From JAUNBG01 sp964442735 (GTDB lineage Bacteria; Planctomycetota; Planctomycetia; Pirellulales; Thermoguttaceae): a stretch of DNA of 26,953 nucleotides. The notes under the pieces were generated by a model. The model had not been told where the DNA came from and searched no databases. It worked only from the letters and a program-made list of their open reading frames with translations. Made by a program: the position numbers and the translations under genes. The DNA lies in contig CAYUAP010000070.1 of assembly GCA_964442735.1 (NCBI GenBank), positions 1 through 26,953 of the forward strand, in the 5' to 3' direction. This document shows, piece by piece, positions 22,061 through 26,953 of this stretch (position 1 is its first letter; each line of letters starts with the position of its first letter).

Positions 22061-23245
22061 ATGGTTTCATGGCAGTTGGATTTAAGTAGTACTTCCACAG
22101 GAAAAGAAGTAACCGATAAAACAAATAAATTTAATCTTTCTGCTTTTCTTTCATTAATGCCTCGCGAGCGTGTGATTATTGAAATTCTGGCCTATAACAT
22201 CGAACCTGTTCAAGGTAGTCATTTTATAAAACTTCTCGATAATTGGTATGTTAAAAGTGGAGTTTCCGAGTATCCTATTATCAAGCAATTTCTTTTAACC
22301 GATAAATTACAATTAAGAAAAGTAATCAGTTCTCTTGTCAAAAAGAATTTTATTATTTGCAATAATAGTCAAAATACGACAAAAAACAATAGAGGTGTTG
22401 ACAATAAATACTATACAGTCGAATCGGAATGGCGGGAAGTCATTCTCCGATATATCTATAAAGTAAACGAATATTCCGCCATTCAATATATTGGAAGTAA
22501 TCTTCCGGGGAAGGCATATAAATATTCTTCAGAATCAAAAAAAGGAATTATACGTTATATACGCGATGCTATTTATACGGCAAAAGATATTGATCTTGTT
22601 TTTAACTATATTAATTATTATCTAATCAAATGTAATAAAGACAAAAGCAGTTTAAAAATTCAGTACAAAGAGATAATAGCTTTAATATCGGAAATTTGCG
22701 GTAAACCTCTTGATGAAAAATGGTTTTCCATGTTAAAGCCTGTTTCACAAGCCTTTTATTTTTCCATATTTATAAAATACAGTTTTGTCACGTTTGAATT
22801 GCTTTCGACGGAAATGATAACGTCTATTTTCGATTATTTTACACGTAATCCAAAATACAAAATCAATAAAGAGTTGTTTGTTACATTTTTATCATATCTT
22901 CTTCTAACCAATAATCAATCGAACATAGATGTATTATGTTTCAAGGTTCAATTTCCGGCTGGAGTAAAAGCTTTAGTTGATGGGGTCAGACTCTTTTTTC
23001 GAGGTAAAATTACGGAAGCGGGGGCCTGTTTTAAAGAGGCGCGTACCACGGTTTTAAAAGCCGAACGTCCATTCGGTTATTTTTTTGAGTTATTTCATGT
23101 TTTAACGGCCCTTTCAATTGAAGATCATGACAGTCAAATCTGGATTACAGGGACACTGGAAAAGTATGGGAATGAAGATGATACAATATGGTATTATTTG
23201 AGGAAATTCTATAATGGAATCATAAACAATAATCAAAAAATTTAA
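22061..23245 (+). CDS. N-terminal third of a SNF2 helicase, split by a probable frameshift
   Basis: This is a 394-aa reading frame. It opens with a winged-helix-like region (about 28-110; LSLMPRERVIIEIL, LRKVISSLVKKNFIIC), followed by mostly helical, TPR-like sequence ending GVRLFFRGKITEAGACFKEA. It has no catalytic motif. I read it as the N-terminal part of the helicase that follows. The two frames run on smoothly if one A is restored in the A6 tract at 23235-23240, giving a single protein of about 1502 aa, a length I associate with large planctomycete SNF2 proteins. The start follows GGAGAAG at 22050-22056. The sequence is clearly richer in A/T than the genes around it. It could also be a separate small protein. 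Confidence 0.65.
   Translation: MVSWQLDLSSTSTGKEVTDKTNKFNLSAFLSLMPRERVIIEILAYNIEPVQGSHFIKLLDNWYVKSGVSEYPIIKQFLLTDKLQLRKVISSLVKKNFIICNNSQNTTKNNRGVDNKYYTVESEWREVILRYIYKVNEYSAIQYIGSNLPGKAYKYSSESKKGIIRYIRDAIYTAKDIDLVFNYINYYLIKCNKDKSSLKIQYKEIIALISEICGKPLDEKWFSMLKPVSQAFYFSIFIKYSFVTFELLSTEMITSIFDYFTRNPKYKINKELFVTFLSYLLLTNNQSNIDVLCFKVQFPAGVKALVDGVRLFFRGKITEAGACFKEARTTVLKAERPFGYFFELFHVLTALSIEDHDSQIWITGTLEKYGNEDDTIWYYLRKFYNGIINNNQKI
23235..23240 (+). other. A6 tract, likely frameshift point
   Basis: The upstream frame reads through CAA AAA ATT to a TAA at 23243-23245. The downstream helicase frame is open from 23233, long before its first ATG at 23311. Adding one A joins the frames as NNNQKNLNIKKIKSCFSFFD and on to DYFINLICAAMIYW with no stop. 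A homopolymer indel, either real or a sequencing error, is the simplest cause. Confidence 0.6.
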
Positions 23246-23310
23246 ATATTAAGAAGATAAAATCATGTTTTTCCTTTTTCGATTATTTTATTAATCTGAT
23301 CTGTGCGGCC

Positions 23311-26300
23311 ATGATCTATTGGAATCATACTCCAAAAGCACTTGAGTTAATGCAGCCGTTTCTGACAGATATTATTTCCGCGAATCAAACGCCAGTCAAT
23401 AGTTGGATTTTACGTGAAGCAAACGCGCTTGTAAATTCGGTAAAAGATTCAGAAACAAAGGATCCACAGGCTATTCTTCCCTCGTTAATTAAACTTAAAG
23501 ACCGTTGGGATTTTGTATTATCAGAAATCAAGGCGATTACGAATCCGACGACAGGCGACAATGCCGATACAAATGTATCGGAATCAAATATACGACTAAC
23601 CTGGCGTTTCGATGGACATAATTTCGAACCCTATGAACAAACGCGAAAAAATAATTCCACTGCCTGGTCCAAGGGGAGAAAGGTTGCGTTAGTCCGACTT
23701 TTTTATGATTGGCAGGAGCGAAATTATTTGTCGGAAGCGGATCGAGCGATATGTAAATCATTAAAAAAAGAGTGTTACTATAATGGCTATGGCCACTGTG
23801 ATATATGTTGTATTCCTTTTAATGCCTATAAATACTTTATAGGTCATCCTCTTATTTTTTCGGATAAAGTTCCCATGCAACGGGTTGAAATCATTGAAGG
23901 GAAACCGATCCTTGAAATTACCAATAAAAAAGATCAATCCTGTATTAAACTCAATCCATATCCTCGTGTGGAGTCAAAATATGAGAAGGACGAAGATAAC
24001 GATGAATTAAACACAGATTTGGAAAAAGCGGTAGGAGATCAATTAATTCGTATTTCCCAATATCGTTTTCAATTGGTTCATTTCGATAATGTCCAATTAA
24101 AAATTGCAAATTTATTAACGAAAAAAGGTCTTTTTGTTCCAAAAGGACGCGAACAGGAGACGGCAGAAATTCTGAAGCCACTGCTCGCCAGTTTTTCCGT
24201 TCAAATGGATTCGTCCAATGCCGATATGGTTGGTCATATAACCACGGTCGAAGAAGTGGAGCCGGATTCACGTATACATCTTCATATCATTCCGGAGGGG
24301 GATCTCTTGTCTGTGGAAATGTTGGTTTATCCCCTTGGTGAAATGTGTGATTCCTATGCTCCTAGCTATGGTGTCGAACGCCTATTGACGACTCGAATCG
24401 ATAAACAGATGGGAACGAAGCGTGATTTTATGCAGGAGCAGGGAAATCTCAAAATGGTAATTGATGCCTGTCCTTCTCTTGCCCGGGCGGTTCAGAAGAA
24501 CTATCGTTATACCTTCGAGGAACCACTCTCTTCTTTTGAATTTTTATCACAGTTGGAGGCCCTGGCATCTGAATATCGTACTTTTGATGATTTTAAAATC
24601 CATTCGGAAAAGACGAAAAAGGCAACCAGGAAAACCACCAAAAAAGATCAGTCGGAAGAAATTGTGGAATCTGAAACACCCGTGGAAACGACCGATGAAC
24701 TCTATCGTCAGGATTCGCCTTTAATTATCAAATGGCCCCAGGGACACCGAATTCGTGTTAGTTCGCCCGTTTCATTTAGTAACCTCCGTTTGAGTATAAC
24801 CAGTAGTAAAAACTGGTTCGAAGCGTCTGGATCTTTAAATGTTCAAGGTCATGAAATTGAACTGGCGGAACTTCTGTTGTCCTTAAAGGAGTCCAATACC
24901 CGATTTATACAGATGAAGAAGGGGGAATATCTCGCCCTGTCCGAGGAGTTCAAAAAGAAGTTGGACGAGTTCGGTTATTATTCCAGTCGGCAAGGGAAAA
25001 AGATTCGGATTCATCCACTAGCGACCCAGGCAATAGACCAGGTGTTTGAAGACGTGACTCATAATCTTGGTTCCATGAAAATCACTTCGCAATGGAAGGA
25101 GTGTCGAAAACGTTTTCAGGAGGCGGAAAACCTGGAGATAAAGGTACCGAAGACATTTCAGGGAACACTTCGTGATTATCAATTGGAAGGAGTTCAGTGG
25201 CTAGGGCGGTTGGCAGCCTGGGGGGCTGGCGGTTGTCTTGCCGACGATATGGGACTTGGTAAAACCATTCAGGCGATTGTTCTTCTTTTACTTCGGGCGA
25301 ATGAAGGGCCTGCGCTGGTTGTGGCGCCGACGTCCGTCTGTTCCAATTGGGAGAGTGAATTGAATCGATTTGCCCCTTCACTCAATGTCAAGCGAGTGTC
25401 TTCCTATGTGGAGTGCAGTACTGTTAATCGAAAAGAACGGGTTGATATTATTGCGGATGCCAAACCACGAGACATTTTTATTACAAATTATTCCATTCTT
25501 CAAATTGAACGGGAGGCGTTTGCCAAACAGAAATATTCCACGATTATTTTGGATGAAGCACAAGCGATTAAAAATTTTCAGACGGAACGGACGCAGGCGG
25601 CATTAACACTTCAAGGTGATTTCCGTATGATCACAACGGGTACGCCCATTGAAAATCATTTAGGAGAATTATGGACTCTGTTTGAATTCATAAATCCTGG
25701 TTTTTTAGGGGCTCAAAAATCGTTTGATAACCGATTTGCCATACCGATTCAGCGCGATGGAGATGCACGAACCAAACTTAATCTGAAAAAACTTGTTCGT
25801 CCGTTCCTTCTTCGACGGTTTAAGAGTGACGTTCTTCAGGAACTGCCGGGCCGTACCGATATAACACTTGAAGTGGAATTATCGAAGGAAGAGGCGGTAC
25901 TTTACGAAGTCATTCGACGAAAAGCCGTTGAAAACATGGAGAAACTTAATGGTGAAAAGGCGGGAAAACAACATCTCCAGATATTGGCGGAGTTAATGCG
26001 ACTTCGGCGGATGTGTTGTCATTCCAAATTGGTATTGCCGGAATCCGACATCAAGTGTTCCAAGCTGGAGTTACTGGGGGATACGGTTCGCGAACTGTTG
26101 GAGAACAATCATAAAGCGCTCATTTTTAGCCAGTTTACCGACTATTTGAAATTAATCGCTAAAAAAATGGACGAGATGGGAGTGACCTATCGTTATTTGG
26201 ACGGTTCCATGTCGCAAAAGAAACGGCAGGTTGAGGTTGACGCTTTTCAGGCTGGAGAATCGGACGTCTTTTTGATTAGTCTCAAGGCAGGCGGATTCGG

Positions 26301-26568
26301 TTTGAATTTGACGGCGGCCGATTATGTGATCCATATGGATCCTTGGTGGAATCCGGCGGTCGAAAATCAGGCGGCGGACCGTGCCCATCGATACGGACAA
26401 CAGAGGCCTGTAACTGTCTATCGAATGATTACGAAGGGGACCATTGAAGAGAAAATCGTCGACTTGCATCAACGAAAAGAGAAACTGGCGCAGGATATTC
26501 TCGACGGTTCCGATACTCCCGCGAAAATTTCACTCGATGAACTAATGGATATTCTCAAGGAAAAATAG
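23311..26568 (+). CDS. SNF2-family (HepA/Rad54-like) DNA helicase/translocase
   Basis: This is a 1085-aa frame. The C-terminal half is a complete SNF2 motor: LRDYQLEGVQWL, motif I DDMGLGKT (from residue 645), motif II DEAQ (748), motif III TTGTPIENHLGELW, and in the second lobe LISLKAGGFGLNLT and QAADRAHRYGQ. It should use ATP to move along double-stranded DNA, either remodelling bound proteins or RNA polymerase, or acting in defence. The N-terminal half (1-600) is the family's poorly described region, with a few cysteines (CDICC) and an acidic/basic linker near 430-460. The ATG at 23311 has no ribosome-binding site, and the frame is open upstream, which supports its being the continuation of the 22061 frame. 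It is not obviously linked to the redox genes. Confidence 0.88.
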   Translation: MIYWNHTPKALELMQPFLTDIISANQTPVNSWILREANALVNSVKDSETKDPQAILPSLIKLKDRWDFVLSEIKAITNPTTGDNADTNVSESNIRLTWRFDGHNFEPYEQTRKNNSTAWSKGRKVALVRLFYDWQERNYLSEADRAICKSLKKECYYNGYGHCDICCIPFNAYKYFIGHPLIFSDKVPMQRVEIIEGKPILEITNKKDQSCIKLNPYPRVESKYEKDEDNDELNTDLEKAVGDQLIRISQYRFQLVHFDNVQLKIANLLTKKGLFVPKGREQETAEILKPLLASFSVQMDSSNADMVGHITTVEEVEPDSRIHLHIIPEGDLLSVEMLVYPLGEMCDSYAPSYGVERLLTTRIDKQMGTKRDFMQEQGNLKMVIDACPSLARAVQKNYRYTFEEPLSSFEFLSQLEALASEYRTFDDFKIHSEKTKKATRKTTKKDQSEEIVESETPVETTDELYRQDSPLIIKWPQGHRIRVSSPVSFSNLRLSITSSKNWFEASGSLNVQGHEIELAELLLSLKESNTRFIQMKKGEYLALSEEFKKKLDEFGYYSSRQGKKIRIHPLATQAIDQVFEDVTHNLGSMKITSQWKECRKRFQEAENLEIKVPKTFQGTLRDYQLEGVQWLGRLAAWGAGGCLADDMGLGKTIQAIVLLLLRANEGPALVVAPTSVCSNWESELNRFAPSLNVKRVSSYVECSTVNRKERVDIIADAKPRDIFITNYSILQIEREAFAKQKYSTIILDEAQAIKNFQTERTQAALTLQGDFRMITTGTPIENHLGELWTLFEFINPGFLGAQKSFDNRFAIPIQRDGDARTKLNLKKLVRPFLLRRFKSDVLQELPGRTDITLEVELSKEEAVLYEVIRRKAVENMEKLNGEKAGKQHLQILAELMRLRRMCCHSKLVLPESDIKCSKLELLGDTVRELLENNHKALIFSQFTDYLKLIAKKMDEMGVTYRYLDGSMSQKKRQVEVDAFQAGESDVFLISLKAGGFGLNLTAADYVIHMDPWWNPAVENQAADRAHRYGQQRPVTVYRMITKGTIEEKIVDLHQRKEKLAQDILDGSDTPAKISLDELMDILKEK

Positions 26569-26702
26569 ACCGATAACGAAGTCTACCTGGTGGTTGGCAA
26601 CTCCTTTAATACAGGAGTTCCTCAATCAATTTAAGACGGTCGAACAGGGAAGAACTATACTTCGGTTGCCTCTGTTTTTAAGAGTTGTTCGGAGCATTTG
26701 AC
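26569..26702. other. Intergenic sequence after the helicase
   Basis: No gene is seen. A hairpin with a 7-bp stem lies at 26599-26619. The rest has no recognisable feature up to the tandem repeat. Confidence 0.4.
26599..26619. terminator. Possible terminator hairpin of the helicase gene
   Basis: The arms AACTCCT and AGGAGTT pair perfectly around a 7-nt loop, 30 bp after the helicase stop. No T run follows, so intrinsic termination would be weak. Confidence 0.35.
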
Positions 26703-26953
26703 GTAACCATTCATGAACGATTTTGGAACCACGGATATCACGGATAACCACAGATAGTCTGCCGTAAAATACAATATTTTACAATAACAAACTAAACATT
26801 TTTATCTCTATAATAAATAGTATGTAACCATTCATGAACGATTATGGAACCACGGATATCACGGATAACCACAGATAGTCTGCCGTAAAATATAATATTT
26901 TACAATAACAAACTAAATATTTTTATCTCTATAATAAATAGTATGTAACCATT
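26703..26953. repeat. 121-bp tandem repeat running off the window
   Basis: Units begin at 26703, 26824 and 26945 (GTAACCATTCATGAACGATT). The first two full units differ at only three positions and the third is cut by the window end. Each holds a short direct-repeat core (CCACGGATATCACGGATAACC) and a perfect 8-bp-stem hairpin, GTAAAATA/TATTTTAC (26764-26782 and 26885-26903). In the second unit the only change there is in the loop. No ORF is evident. It resembles an interspersed or minisatellite repeat. Confidence 0.88.

Noticed and set aside
23235..23245. Programmed -1 frameshift site joining the helicase frames
   Set aside because: The A6 tract is not in the phase of a standard X-XXY-YYZ heptamer for the upstream frame, and I see no obvious downstream stem-loop. 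A simple indel is the better reading, though slippage is not excluded.
26569..26953. tRNA or other RNA gene near the right edge
   Set aside because: The only structures are a short hairpin and the 121-bp repeat. No cloverleaf or known RNA motif is visible.

Overview
The window (about 27 kb, moderate to low GC) reads as one end of an accessory region in an anaerobic bacterium, probably of the PVC group and most likely a planctomycete. The reasons are several BamB/PQQ-like beta-propeller proteins starting from a W-P-x-F-R-G type motif, prenyltransferase/squalene-cyclase toroid proteins, and a large SNF2 helicase. All of them resemble families I associate with Planctomycetota. This is inference from family resemblance; no rRNA or marker gene is present. 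All convincing genes lie on the + strand. Shine-Dalgarno sites (AGGAG type) are clear.

Layout. (1) 1-780: repeats. A 118-bp hairpin-rich element with imperfect 22-bp inverted ends is interleaved with 18-bp tandem repeats, followed by a leader with a perfect 12-bp-stem palindrome. (2) 781-3111: a lone AMP-forming acyl-CoA synthetase fused to an N-terminal XRE-type HTH and a cupin. (3) 3444-10758, a six-gene operon: exported beta-propeller, 2x[4Fe-4S] protein, radical SAM enzyme, DUF116-polyprenyl diphosphate synthase fusion, small toroid (prenyltransferase-beta-like) protein, and class II (squalene-hopene-type) terpene cyclase with a DADD motif. (4) 11022-21741, a nine-gene operon in which every junction overlaps by 1 or 4 nt: anchored beta-propeller, short propeller-like protein, small Cys-rich Tat-like protein, Tat-like polyferredoxin, NapH/NosR-like membrane ferredoxin, large membrane beta-propeller, a 974-aa NuoE-NuoF-NuoG(N) fusion, another anchored beta-propeller, and a LolD/MacB-type ABC ATPase. 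(5) 21742-22060: an inverted third copy of the 118-bp element. (6) 22061-26568: a SNF2-family helicase that appears split in two by a one-base loss in an A6 tract. (7) 26569-26953: a 121-bp tandem repeat running off the window.

How it may work together (inference). The NuoE-F-G fusion has every cofactor motif of an NADH-oxidising, HydCBA-like flavin/Fe-S module but no hydrogenase active-site domain. Next to it are a NapH-like membrane Fe-S protein, a polyferredoxin with a Tat-like leader, and at least four exported or membrane-anchored beta-propellers. Together these look like a machine carrying electrons from NADH across the inner membrane. The upstream operon looks like a route to a cyclised, radical-SAM-modified polyprenoid, either a membrane lipid or a lipid-like redox carrier. 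The promoter-spaced but co-oriented pair of operons is the best candidate here for an undescribed system. I cannot name its substrate.
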